Source: Niabella agricola
GTDB taxonomy: Bacteria > Bacteroidota > Bacteroidia > Chitinophagales > Chitinophagaceae
NCBI RefSeq assembly: GCF_021538615.1
Contig: NZ_JAJHIZ010000003.1
Span: 3,906,001-3,970,000 of the forward strand
Direction: 5' to 3'
Length of the DNA: 64,000 nucleotides
Part shown: positions 25,047 to 34,730 of the stretch, one piece after another
Position numbering within the stretch: the stretch's first letter is position 1
Layout: every line of letters begins with the position of its first letter
Made by a program: the position numbers and the translations under genes
The notes under the pieces: model-generated
Seen by the model: only the letters and a program-made list of their open reading frames with translations
What the model was told of the DNA's origin: nothing
Databases searched by the model: none

Positions 25047-25571
25047 CTAGGATATATATGCTGTTTTGATTTTATTGCGATACACCGTGGTTTGAACAAC
25101 CGGCGCGCGCAGGCCATTGTCGTTTATCTTTAAAAATGGCGCTAACAAACCGGTCTCATTTTTTGAGGGCTCATTCCCCCGTTTTAATAAAGCCTGCAGT
25201 TCGTACTGGTTCAGGGTAATCACCGAATTATCGCGCTGGTAAAAATGCACAATAAGGTCTGATGGACCTTTATTGTTTGCCCAGTAGATCCAAACCGGTT
25301 GTGCCCATATGTTTTCTTCAGGAAAATGCATGAGCGGCCCTTCCCGGTGTGTATGTCCCTGACAGGAGGGGGATTCTTTTTTCGTTCTTAGCACCCTGTT
25401 GTCCGGAGCTCCTTTATACCGGCGGCAAAGGGCTTCCCAGGTGGACTCAGGCCCTGCAATAACCCCGTTGTCTGAAAAGAGCGGGGAAACCGTTCCGCCC
25501 CATAATGTGCCTGCTGTTAATAAGGCCAGGTTGCTTAAAAAGATTCTTCGGCCTGATTGGACTGTTTGCAT
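25047..25571 (-). CDS. cassette protein B2: Tat-type exported protein of unknown family
   Basis: 174 residues, paralogue of B1. Twin-arginine-like start GRRIFLSNLALLTAGTLWGG. Shared blocks: TWEALCRRY (44-52), CQGHTHRE (70-77), HFPEENIWAQPVWIYW (82-97), SDLIVHFYQ, LNQYELQALL and VYRNKIKTAYIS. It has fewer Cys than B1. First gene of copy 2, followed by a collar gene, as in copy 1. Its promoter was not found; ACAAAAGATA at 25672-25681 resembles a minus-strand -7 element but has one extra base. Confidence 0.8.
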   Translation of the reverse strand: MQTVQSGRRIFLSNLALLTAGTLWGGTVSPLFSDNGVIAGPESTWEALCRRYKGAPDNRVLRTKKESPSCQGHTHREGPLMHFPEENIWAQPVWIYWANNKGPSDLIVHFYQRDNSVITLNQYELQALLKRGNEPSKNETGLLAPFLKINDNGLRAPVVQTTVYRNKIKTAYIS

Positions 25572-25740
25572 TCGTTTCAGTTTTGATATGCTGACTGTTT
25601 AGAGAGCCGGACTACTGAATGTTTTCCTTTCATTTTTCCGGTGCGCTCTTATTTACAAGTTGTTGAACGGCTACAAAAGATAAAAATAAGAAAGAAATAA
25701 GCGGGTGGGAATCGCTAAATCTGGCGATAAAGTCAGGATT

Positions 25741-27456
25741 TTAATAAGAAGCCAGATTCACATCTGCATACTGCCAGGCCCTGACCAATCGCTCGCCGGT
25801 ATGCCGGGCTTCTTGCTCTTTTCCCTGTTTTTCCAGGGCTTGCTGCAACCCTGCCAGAGCCCATCCGTTCTCTTTCCAGGTTTCCAGGTCCTCGCGGTAT
25901 ATTTTTTCCGCCTGGCTGTATTTCCCGGCCTGTAGCAGTGCAGCCCCCAGATGGTGCCGCACAGAAAAAAACCAGTCAGGAGGCTCGTTATAATTCAGGT
26001 TGTCTTCAATAGCAACGGCCATGTTGAAAGACGCAACAGCGCTATCGTATTCCTTTTTATTCAGGTGCATTTCTGCTGTAAGCATATGCACTGCGATCTG
26101 TACAATGTCGTTCATGCTATTGATATTCCAGATGGTCATTGCTTTTAATACAGTGTCGGCAGCCAGTTCATTGAGTAAGGTCAGTTCCTTCTGTGCTCCG
26201 GCAATCTCCTTTTTTGCCAACAGTGACATACCTTTCGCATAATGCTGTATGGCGCGGGGGTAAACAAGGTCTTTTCGCTCCTGCTTTATTGCCAGGATAC
26301 TGTCCCATAGCGCCAATTTTACGGCTACAAAATAAGGGATGGTATAATAGTGTTGAAGCGTGCCCCACCCGGGCTGCGTCATTACATTCGTTGCCGTTTT
26401 CTCCCGCAGCTGTTTAGCAGCCATCCATGCCAGCTTTGTGTTCCCTTCAAAGGTGGCTGTGGCGGCCAGGTAATGGTAATTATGCAAGTAGTAGGCCAGG
26501 GGATAGGCACCCTGTGCATGACAGGTGGTTACATAGATGCTGTCGGCCCTGATGGCGTTGAGGTTGGCAAGGGAGCCCAGGTGATAATCCCCCGTCCAGA
26601 TATAGATATGCGAGGGCATATGCAGCAAGTGCCCGGAGCCGGGTACCAGCTGCATCAGCAGCTGCGCACTGGCTAATCCCTTTTCCGGTGTTTTGGACGC
26701 TTCCACGGCGTGGATGTAGAAATGCGGTGCACCGGGATGTTCGGGGTATTGACGGATCAGCTTTTCAAGTATCGTTACAATTTCAGGCGTCCAGGGTTTG
26801 GGCGCCTTTGTTTTTTTATCATACAGATCCCAGGGGTGGAGATCCATTAATGATTCTGCATACAGCGCGCTCACGTCTGGGTCATTGGGGTATGCATCAT
26901 ATACGGTTTTCATAGCCCCGGCAAAAGCGCTGTCGAGATGCCCCCGGCTTTTTGGAGCCTGCGCTGTATACCGGACGCCCAGGGCCCTGATCAGCGCTTT
27001 TTCTTTTGGCGTACAACTGCCGGCCAGGGAAAGTGCTTTTTGAGCCGCCTGCCAGGCCCGCTGATAATTGTCATCTTCCATGCCTGCATTGTAATTGGGG
27101 CCCAGCACGTAGGCAAAGCCCCAGTAGGCCATGGCACAACTGGAATCGAGCCGTGTAGCTTCAAAAAAAGAACGGGCCGCCTCTGCATGATTAAAGCCAT
27201 AGGCCAACATCATACCCTGGTTGAAATAATCCTGGGCTTCCTTGCTGGAAGTGGAAATTTTAAACCGGATACCGTCCAACCCTTTAAACAGGGGAGCCTT
27301 GGTGCCTGACGCATACCATGCCTGATCAGTAGTGGCCGGAGCGCACCCGACCGTTTCTTTTTTTGTGACAACGGATGCCTGCTCTGCTTTTTTGGGGGAT
27401 ACCTTGCAGCCGGCGGTTAAGAGGCATATGGCCGACAGAATTGCAAAATGATTCAT
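25741..27456 (-). CDS. tetratricopeptide repeat lipoprotein
   Basis: 571 residues. The ATG at 27456 gives a lipoprotein signal with lipobox LLTAGC; the 95 codons upstream in frame are not signal-like. About residues 60-560 are helical TPR-type repeats (for example NQGMMLAYGFNHAEAARSFF and AGKYSQAEKIYREDLETW), with conserved stretches GSGHLLHMPSHIYIWTGDYH and HYLAATATFEG. This belongs to a family of large TPR lipoproteins in Bacteroidota and Proteobacteria of unknown role. It probably faces the periplasm. Single-gene unit. Confidence 0.9.
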   Translation of the reverse strand: MNHFAILSAICLLTAGCKVSPKKAEQASVVTKKETVGCAPATTDQAWYASGTKAPLFKGLDGIRFKISTSSKEAQDYFNQGMMLAYGFNHAEAARSFFEATRLDSSCAMAYWGFAYVLGPNYNAGMEDDNYQRAWQAAQKALSLAGSCTPKEKALIRALGVRYTAQAPKSRGHLDSAFAGAMKTVYDAYPNDPDVSALYAESLMDLHPWDLYDKKTKAPKPWTPEIVTILEKLIRQYPEHPGAPHFYIHAVEASKTPEKGLASAQLLMQLVPGSGHLLHMPSHIYIWTGDYHLGSLANLNAIRADSIYVTTCHAQGAYPLAYYLHNYHYLAATATFEGNTKLAWMAAKQLREKTATNVMTQPGWGTLQHYYTIPYFVAVKLALWDSILAIKQERKDLVYPRAIQHYAKGMSLLAKKEIAGAQKELTLLNELAADTVLKAMTIWNINSMNDIVQIAVHMLTAEMHLNKKEYDSAVASFNMAVAIEDNLNYNEPPDWFFSVRHHLGAALLQAGKYSQAEKIYREDLETWKENGWALAGLQQALEKQGKEQEARHTGERLVRAWQYADVNLASY

Positions 27457-27730
27457 GCGGGTAATTTTGGAAGCTGTTGAAAGAATGGCAAAGCGTTGGT
27501 GCACATGTAAGCGGGAAAACACATTGCCCGTAGTAAAGTTACAAAAGTGAAAAAGACAGCAGATAGCCAAAAATAGTGAGGGGCATTGTTGGGGGGCAGC
27601 TTGGACGTGGATGACGGGAGGCACAGGGATAATGGGGCCAGTAGCAATTTTGTGAGGCATTTGCAACCCTGACCTTCGAAAAGTACAAGCCGCCCCGGTC
27701 CAAGCTGTCCCTGGCAGGTACCCCCATAAA

Positions 27731-27761
27731 AAAACACCCAAAGCGCTGGCTCCGGGTGTTT
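27731..27761 (-). terminator. rho-independent terminator after divIC
   Basis: AAACACCC (27732-27739) and GGGTGTTT (27754-27761) form a perfect 8-bp stem. On the minus strand it runs into TTTTTTT. It ends the eno-divIC transcript 17 nt after the divIC stop. Confidence 0.8.
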
Positions 27762-27778
27762 ATATACAATCTGTAAAA

Positions 27779-28162
27779 TTATTCAGCCTGTTTTAATTTG
27801 GTTTGATCCTCAGTAAGAAAAATGTCCTCATTGTTCCGTTTCATCAGGTATTTTTCCCGGGCCAGCTTTTCGATGGTGGCCGGATCCGTTTCCAGGTCAT
27901 TTTTGATCTTATGCAGCTCAATCAGCTCTTTATTGTAATGCTCTTTGCTCAGTTCCAGGTCATTGAGTTCCTTGCGACGTTCCATAATGGAGAACAGGTC
28001 GTTCTTGTCAAGGAACAGCATGATGGCCAAAAAGCCTACAGTAGCCAGGAAAAATTTATTGGTCAGGAACCGTGAAATTTTGCTGAGCGCCTTGCGCGGC
28101 TTTTGCGGAGCTGCTTCCTGCGCGGGTTCTTTTTCCGGAACAAAGTCAACAAATGTTTCCAT
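27779..28162 (-). CDS. septum formation initiator family protein (FtsB/DivIC)
   Basis: 127 residues from the ATG at 28162; a GTG at 28216 would add 18 residues. Short N-terminal cytoplasmic part, one membrane helix (FFLATVGFLAIMLFL), then a coiled coil (RRKELNDLELSKEHYNKEL) and the family end EKLAREKYLMKRNNED. In Bacteroidota this DivIC-like divisome protein usually follows enolase, as here. The ENO-to-divIC gap contains a short repeat-like stretch (28163-28260). Confidence 0.9.
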   Translation of the reverse strand: METFVDFVPEKEPAQEAAPQKPRKALSKISRFLTNKFFLATVGFLAIMLFLDKNDLFSIMERRKELNDLELSKEHYNKELIELHKIKNDLETDPATIEKLAREKYLMKRNNEDIFLTEDQTKLKQAE

Positions 28163-28273
28163 GCTACTAATGTGCTGATTTGAAAATGTGCTAATGAAAT
28201 CAGTCGATTGATGCACGCAGTTGAAGTGTGCGACGCAAGACCGGTGCCATATGCACTAACGATGACCTAAAAA

Positions 28274-29587
<1,314 letters not shown>

Positions 29588-29639
29588 TTAAAATTTGATT
29601 TGTGGCCGCAAGTTAACGAATCGTTTGCGTACAGGAAAC

Positions 29640-30131
29640 ACTATGGATAAAAAATTAAGATTCGGTAACGAACGGTTGAGAGTTTTGGAATTCAGATTAC
29701 AGATTTCAGAATTGAGTATTCAGCGTTGAGCATCCTGGATGGAGAAGAAATCTCCTGTGAGCAATCGGTTCGTTAAATGTGAAATGTAAAGTTTCAGGTT
29801 TGATCTTTCAAGGTCCAGGTTGGGGCCGTTTGGTGTTTCATGTAAGACACCAGCTGCTAAATGTCTGTTGTCTAACATTTAGCGTCTAACGTCTACAGGA
29901 TATTGGCCGAAGAAGGTTGAGGGAGCAGGAACGGGATCATCACGTTTACATTTAATATTTTACATTGGTTATTTTACATTTCCGGAGGGGAGTTTCACGT
30001 TTAATGTTTAAAGTTCCAGGTTGGGTCCGCTGGTAACCGGAGATTATGCTGAAGGCTGAATGCTCAAATCTCAATTCCAGCCTCTCGATTCTCACATCTA
30101 TATCCTATCTTTCCTTCTAAAACAATGCATT
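29640..30131. repeat. intergenic tract of dispersed degenerate repeats between eno and pncA
   Basis: 565 bp (29567-30131) lack a gene. From 29640 on the text consists of repeated short words. Segment 29883-29943 aligns base for base with 53783-53844, including the exact 13-mer GGAGCAGGAACGG. AAGGCTGAATGCT (30052-30064) is exact at 53681-53693; CTCAAATCTCAA (30063-30074) is exact at 264-275. The eno and pncA promoters must lie here, but no TAnnTTTG match in the right place was seen. Confidence 0.6.
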
Positions 30132-30731
30132 ATGAAAAGCCTGATCATTGTAGACATGCAATATGATTTTTTACCGGGCGGCGCCTTGCCGGTGGCAGGA
30201 GGTGATACCCTCATTCCGGTGATCAACCGCTTGCAGGCGGATTATGAGCTGGTGGTAGCTACCCAGGACTGGCATCCGGCGGATCATAAAAGTTTTGCAT
30301 CGCAGCACAAAGGTAAAAGTCCGTTCGATGTGACCGAATGGAAGGGCGCCCCGCAAACGCTTTGGCCAGACCATTGCGTGCAGGGCAAGCCCGGAGCGGA
30401 CCTGCACCGGGATATTGATCAGCGGAAGATTGAGGCGATCTTCCGGAAGGGCATGGACGCGGAGATTGACAGTTACAGTGGTTTTTTTGACAATGGCCAT
30501 CTGAAATCGACCGGCCTCGGCGATTACCTGAAGGGAAGGGGCGTTGAAGAAGTGCATGTATGCGGACTGGCGGCTGATTTTTGTGTCTATTTTACAGCGC
30601 TGGATGCGTTGGAGCTGGGGCTGAAATCCGTGATCGTAGACCATGCCACGCTCCCCATCGATGCAGTGGCGTATGCAAGAACGAAACAGCAGTTCGTTGA
30701 ATGGGGCGGAGAACTGAAAGCTAAAAACTGA
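30132..30731 (+). CDS. pncA: nicotinamidase
   Basis: 199 residues from the ATG at 30132. Hydrolyses nicotinamide to nicotinic acid in NAD salvage. The catalytic triad is visible: Asp in VDMQYDF, Lys in FRKGMD and Cys in CGLAADFCVYFT. The metal site is in TQDWHPADHKSF (Asp, His, His). The 24 codons upstream in frame are part of the repeat tract. Convergent with the TonB receptor gene, sharing a bidirectional-looking hairpin. Confidence 0.97.
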   Translation: MKSLIIVDMQYDFLPGGALPVAGGDTLIPVINRLQADYELVVATQDWHPADHKSFASQHKGKSPFDVTEWKGAPQTLWPDHCVQGKPGADLHRDIDQRKIEAIFRKGMDAEIDSYSGFFDNGHLKSTGLGDYLKGRGVEEVHVCGLAADFCVYFTALDALELGLKSVIVDHATLPIDAVAYARTKQQFVEWGGELKAKN

Positions 30732-30751
30732 TCTTTCGATTCTCCTTCTCA

Positions 30752-30783
30752 TAAAAAAGCCCCGCAACATACATTGCAGGGCT
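30752..30783 (-). terminator. terminator between pncA and the siderophore receptor gene
   Basis: AGCCCCGCAA (30758-30767) pairs with TTGCAGGGCT (30774-30783), 9 of 10 pairs. On the minus strand it is followed by six T, so it is a good terminator for the receptor gene; the plus side is only T-rich and may serve pncA weakly. Confidence 0.75.
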
Positions 30784-30803
30784 CGCTTATTTTAAAAAGA
30801 TCA

Positions 30804-33197
30804 TCAGAACTTAAAGGCTGCGGTTACCACAAAGCTCCGCGGAGGAATGGGGTTTACGCTGTAGTTTTCGTGCACATAATAGTTAAAGGTGTTGGAGATG
30901 TTGGACAATTTCGCCAGTAAGGACCATTGCCGGTAAGTATAGCCCGCAGACAGGTCGGCGGTTACAAACCCTTTTACGGTAAACAGCCGGTCTCTGATGG
31001 AGCCGTTGTCATCTTTATAATCGTTATTCCATCCCGCGTTCCGCTCGCCGGTATAATAAACACCGGCGCCGAGTTTCAGACCTTTAACCGGTCCTTTGGG
31101 GAAGGTATAAAAGGTGGTGGCATTGGCGGTGTGCGCAGGCGTGTTTACCAGGCGCTGGCCTTCTACATAGCTTCCGGATTTACCCGAAGTGCTTGTATAG
31201 CGCATATTATTGTAGCTATACCCAGCCAGGATATCCCATCCTTTTATCGGCTGGCTTTTCAGATCTACTTCAATACCGTCGCTGGTGGTTTGTCCGGTGA
31301 GTTCCCTTGCCTGCGGGTTGACCTGTGAAGGTTGCGAAAGGTTGCTGTTGACAATGCGGTAGAGGGTGAGGTTGGCACTCAGCAATCCTTCAAAGAAGTC
31401 GTTTTTCACTCCCAATTCGTATTGATCGATGAATGAAGGTTTTAAGGTTTTGCCATCGATATCCTGTCCTGAGTTGGGGGTAAATGAACTGGAGTAGCTG
31501 GCAAACACCGAAGTGTGCATGGTGGGTTGGTATACCAGGCCCACTCTTGGCGAAAAGGCGCGGTCCACCTGTGATCTGCCCTTAGCCGTCTTGCCGTTTA
31601 AGAGGGAGTCGGTAACCGGCGCATCTATTTGCTGCAACGACCAGCGGACACCGGCCAGTAATTTGAACTTATCGGACAGTGTTACCAGGTCTTGCAGATA
31701 TGCTCCAAAGCGGGACACGGGATTTTTAACAGATGTTCTCCATTTCCAATCTGTGGGCATATCCGTGCGGGCTACATAGGCCGCAGGATCAGTAAGGCTG
31801 ATGGTATCATAAAAGCTGCTGGCGGTGTAGGTAGAAGCCAGGTTAGTGGTGATGTCCCTTTCGCCATCCATGCCAATCAATACCTTGTGCCCGATGGAGC
31901 CGGTTTGGAATTGCCCGTTCACATTAACCTGCCCTGTAAAATAGTCCTGCTTGTTGTTGGTTTTGCCCAATGGTCTTCTCCATTTGCCGTTTACGTCGGC
32001 CTGTACGCGCTCCAGCGAAAAATAGTCTCTTTCGTAGTTTTGATAACCGGCCAGGGCGCTCAGCTGCCAGTTGTCATTGAATGTATGGCTGAGCTCTGCC
32101 GATGCGGTGGCCTGGTTGGTTTTGGCGTATTGCCAGGGCGCACCAAAAAATGCATTGCGGCCTACAGGGGCAATTGTTTTTCCATCGGTAAATACATTGG
32201 CTTTATCTGTAAGGGTGCCAATCCCGAAATCCGGGATGAACTCGTGCTGCAGGTAATCGCCCTGCACCAGCAGTTTGGTTTTTTCGCTCAATTTGAACAG
32301 TAAAGAGGGGTTTACATAGTAACGCTCGGAATGTACCCCGTCGCGATAGCTATTGGCTTTTTCATAAGTGCCGTTCAGGCGGTAGGCCACGGACTTGCTG
32401 ACCGGACCATAGATATCGATAGAAGGTTTGTACAAGTCGTAGCTACCCACCCGCATATTTACTTCGCCACCAAAATTGAAGCGGGGCTTTTTGGTAACCA
32501 TGTTTACAATACCACCGGGAGCCACATTACCATATAACAGCGCGGTGCCGCCTTTTAATACTTCCACGCTTTCAATAGCGCTCATTTCGGGCATGGCACC
32601 GCTGTTTACCCGGAACCCGTTCTTAAAGGTGTTGGTGCTGCCCAGGTTATATCCCCGCGCATAAAATGTTTCCTGGGTGTTGCCCCTGGTTGTGCCCAGG
32701 TACATACCGTTTACATTTTTTATAACATCGCTCAGCCGCTGTGCCTGCTGGTTCTCAATCGTCGATTGCCCGATGATGGTAACCGCCTGCGGCAGGTCCA
32801 TGATGGGGATATTGGATTTCCCGATCCGGGCCGTACCCTGGTTAATGCTGCCGCCAATGCGTACGATCACTTCTTTTAACTCTCTCGCATTTAAAGAAAG
32901 ATTGTATTTAGAAGCTTCGCTGCTTACCGGGGGAACGGTTACCGGAACTTCCTGGCTGGTTTCGCCTTCGAATGAATAGATCAGTATATAATCTCCATAG
33001 GGGATTTCCGTAAATTCAAAATAGCCTTTCTCATTGGTAACAGCGTGTTTTTTCTTTCCCTTGATCGTTATATTCACATTTGGAACCGGATTGCCCTCAG
33101 GGGTGGTGATCACTCCCTCGATATTACCGGTATGGGTTTGCGCATGCACGTTCAAAAGCGCCATTAACGTCACTAAAAACAGCAGAAATCTTCTCAT
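30804..33197 (-). CDS. TonB-dependent siderophore receptor
   Basis: 797-residue outer-membrane receptor. Signal peptide 1-19, then a carboxypeptidase-regulatory-like beta domain (about 24-100), a plug domain (about 125-235; IMDLPQAVTIIGQSTIENQQ and VEVLKGGTALLYG are typical of the FhuA/FecA type), and a 22-strand barrel to the C-terminal Phe (FVVTAAFKF). Siderophore type is indicated by the plug phrases rather than SusC features: there is no SusD gene next to it. Energised by the TonB system, for example that at 7230-10373. Preceded by a three-copy tandem repeat. No clear Fur box was recognised. Confidence 0.93.
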   Translation of the reverse strand: MRRFLLFLVTLMALLNVHAQTHTGNIEGVITTPEGNPVPNVNITIKGKKKHAVTNEKGYFEFTEIPYGDYILIYSFEGETSQEVPVTVPPVSSEASKYNLSLNARELKEVIVRIGGSINQGTARIGKSNIPIMDLPQAVTIIGQSTIENQQAQRLSDVIKNVNGMYLGTTRGNTQETFYARGYNLGSTNTFKNGFRVNSGAMPEMSAIESVEVLKGGTALLYGNVAPGGIVNMVTKKPRFNFGGEVNMRVGSYDLYKPSIDIYGPVSKSVAYRLNGTYEKANSYRDGVHSERYYVNPSLLFKLSEKTKLLVQGDYLQHEFIPDFGIGTLTDKANVFTDGKTIAPVGRNAFFGAPWQYAKTNQATASAELSHTFNDNWQLSALAGYQNYERDYFSLERVQADVNGKWRRPLGKTNNKQDYFTGQVNVNGQFQTGSIGHKVLIGMDGERDITTNLASTYTASSFYDTISLTDPAAYVARTDMPTDWKWRTSVKNPVSRFGAYLQDLVTLSDKFKLLAGVRWSLQQIDAPVTDSLLNGKTAKGRSQVDRAFSPRVGLVYQPTMHTSVFASYSSSFTPNSGQDIDGKTLKPSFIDQYELGVKNDFFEGLLSANLTLYRIVNSNLSQPSQVNPQARELTGQTTSDGIEVDLKSQPIKGWDILAGYSYNNMRYTSTSGKSGSYVEGQRLVNTPAHTANATTFYTFPKGPVKGLKLGAGVYYTGERNAGWNNDYKDDNGSIRDRLFTVKGFVTADLSAGYTYRQWSLLAKLSNISNTFNYYVHENYSVNPIPPRSFVVTAAFKF

Positions 33198-33263
33198 TTA
33201 CTCTAATTTTCGCCGCAAAGGACGCTTCTTTCCCGGTCTTTCATTTTCTAAATGCGGAAATTC

Positions 33264-33510
33264 ATTTACGAAATCGGGAAAAAGTGGCGGGGCGTCTGTC
33301 GTTGTGAGGACTATGCTGGTTTGTAGGGACACGAACCGGGACGGACATTTACGAGAACGGGAAAATTGGATGGGGAGTCCGTTGTTGTCGAAGGTAACGC
33401 TGGTTCGTGGGGGCACGAACCAAGACAAATTATTTACGAAATCGGGAAAAAGTGGCGGGCCGTCTGTCGTTGTGAGGACTATGCTGGTTTGTAGGGACAC
33501 GAACCAGGAC
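33264..33510. repeat. three tandem copies of an approx. 84-bp repeat upstream of the siderophore receptor
   Basis: Copies start at 33264, 33347 and 33432. Copies 1 and 3 (79 bp each) differ at only two positions; copy 2 is clearly diverged, but shares the order of its parts (ATTTACGA, a GGGAAAA block, GTTGT, GCTGGTT, CACGAACC-GGAC). A partial fourth end, GACACGAACCGGGG, follows copy 3. The repeat lies 66-313 bp before the receptor ATG, where its promoter should be. An open plus-strand frame through it is a by-product. Confidence 0.85.
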
Positions 33511-33880
33511 GACACGAACCGGGGCGAGTCATTTTGTAATCAGAAAATTTGTAATCGGATGGTTTGATTACGATTGACTTGAATACAGATTTGTAATCCA
33601 CATTTTCTGTTTTTTCGATCTGATTACGAATTTTGAGGATGGGCTGACGGATAAAAAAGATCGCTGTGAGCGGGATCTGACCTGCAATTTTTGAGCCTGA
33701 AGCAAAACAAACCCCGCTCGGCTATTGCCCGCTACTGCTGATACCGAACAAAGGCACGGAAGCAGCCATGACCAGCCGCTCTTTTTTTAAGGGGGACCAG
33801 ATCTCAATCCCGACTCTTAAATCTCAAGTCTCAAGTCTCGAATCTCAAAATCTGATAGCTGAAATCTGACCGGTCCTCAT
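33511..33880. other. intergenic region with inverted words and a repeat tract
   Basis: No gene. 33530-33640 contains several TTTGTAATC/GATTACGA words; GTAATCAGA (33537-33545) and TCTGATTAC (about 33619-33627) are inverted copies. 33797-33870 is a member of the dispersed tract family, with AAGTCTCGAATCT (33833-33845) identical to 239-251. Confidence 0.5.
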
Positions 33881-34723
33881 TTAAAACCTTACTTCATCAT
33901 CCCGGTGCTGTGCATAGGCTTTCATAAAATCGATGGTTTTTACCTGGCCGGCGATAAACCGGATTCCTCCCAGGATATGATTCAGGTACACCGGGTCGCT
34001 GTAGTCTTTTTTGTCGTGCCCCAGGGTGGTGACCCAGGTATGGCCGCCATCAAAGGCATATTCCCAGGCGGTGGGGTAAAAGTCGCCGTAATTGCCGCGG
34101 TTTTTCTGAAGCATTTCTTTTTGCTGGATGCTGGTTGTATCAATAGTGCGGAGGTCGTGTACCATCAGCACCCGCGGGCCGGGGTACATTTCCTTGGCAA
34201 AATAGCACTCATCGCCCTTCTCCCAAACGGCGGGTACGCCTTTCATAGAAGGATGGCGGGTATCTATAACCCTTACCGTAAAGGGCTGGAATTTAGCGTG
34301 CCAGGAGAAGGTACCACCCAGCATCATTTTAAACCACCGCCAGTTGCGCTCGGTACCTGTTACGGAATGCAAACCCACAAAACCACCCCCGGCTTCAATA
34401 TAGCGCCGGAAAGCAAGCCGCTGGGCATCGGTATCAAATACATCATTATTGGTGCTGGGAAAAATCAGCAGGGTATACTGTTTCAGATTGGATTCCGTCA
34501 TCACCTCCGGGCGGGAACTGGTGTCTACTTTAAACCCCTGAACGGTACCCAACTGCTGGATGGCCTTTACTGCAAACGGAATATTATCATGTACATATCC
34601 TTTGCCGTTTTTGGTATATACCAATACCCGCACCTTTTTCCAGTTGGGAGCGTTTTGCGCATGGAGGCCGGTTACCCCAAACAATGCTGCTGCTAAAACC
34701 AGTACCGCTGTGTATTTTTTCAT
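33881..34723 (-). CDS. ThuA domain-containing secreted protein
   Basis: 280 residues from the ATG at 34723, which gives a Sec signal peptide (KKYTAVLVLAAALFGVTG, cleavage near HAQ). The rest is one ThuA domain, a class I glutamine-amidotransferase-like fold of unknown catalytic activity: RVLVYTKNGKGYVHD, LIFPSTNNDVFD, EAGGGFVGLHSVTGTE and TFSWHAKFQPFTVRV. Last of four genes transcribed together; 7 nt after the PmoA-like gene. ThuA proteins often sit with Gfo/Idh/MocA oxidoreductases in sugar-modifying loci. Confidence 0.9.
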   Translation of the reverse strand: MKKYTAVLVLAAALFGVTGLHAQNAPNWKKVRVLVYTKNGKGYVHDNIPFAVKAIQQLGTVQGFKVDTSSRPEVMTESNLKQYTLLIFPSTNNDVFDTDAQRLAFRRYIEAGGGFVGLHSVTGTERNWRWFKMMLGGTFSWHAKFQPFTVRVIDTRHPSMKGVPAVWEKGDECYFAKEMYPGPRVLMVHDLRTIDTTSIQQKEMLQKNRGNYGDFYPTAWEYAFDGGHTWVTTLGHDKKDYSDPVYLNHILGGIRFIAGQVKTIDFMKAYAQHRDDEVRF

Positions 34724-34730
34724 CAGAATT

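Noticed and set aside
17236..25571. Prophage or tailocin
   Set aside because: Only collar-type genes are present. There is no sheath, tube, baseplate, capsid, terminase, integrase or lysis gene, and the other genes carry export signals.
33034..33567. 177-codon plus-strand frame with internal protein repeats
   Set aside because: The repeats come from the 84-bp DNA array, and the frame begins inside the receptor gene on the other strand; there is no signal or domain.
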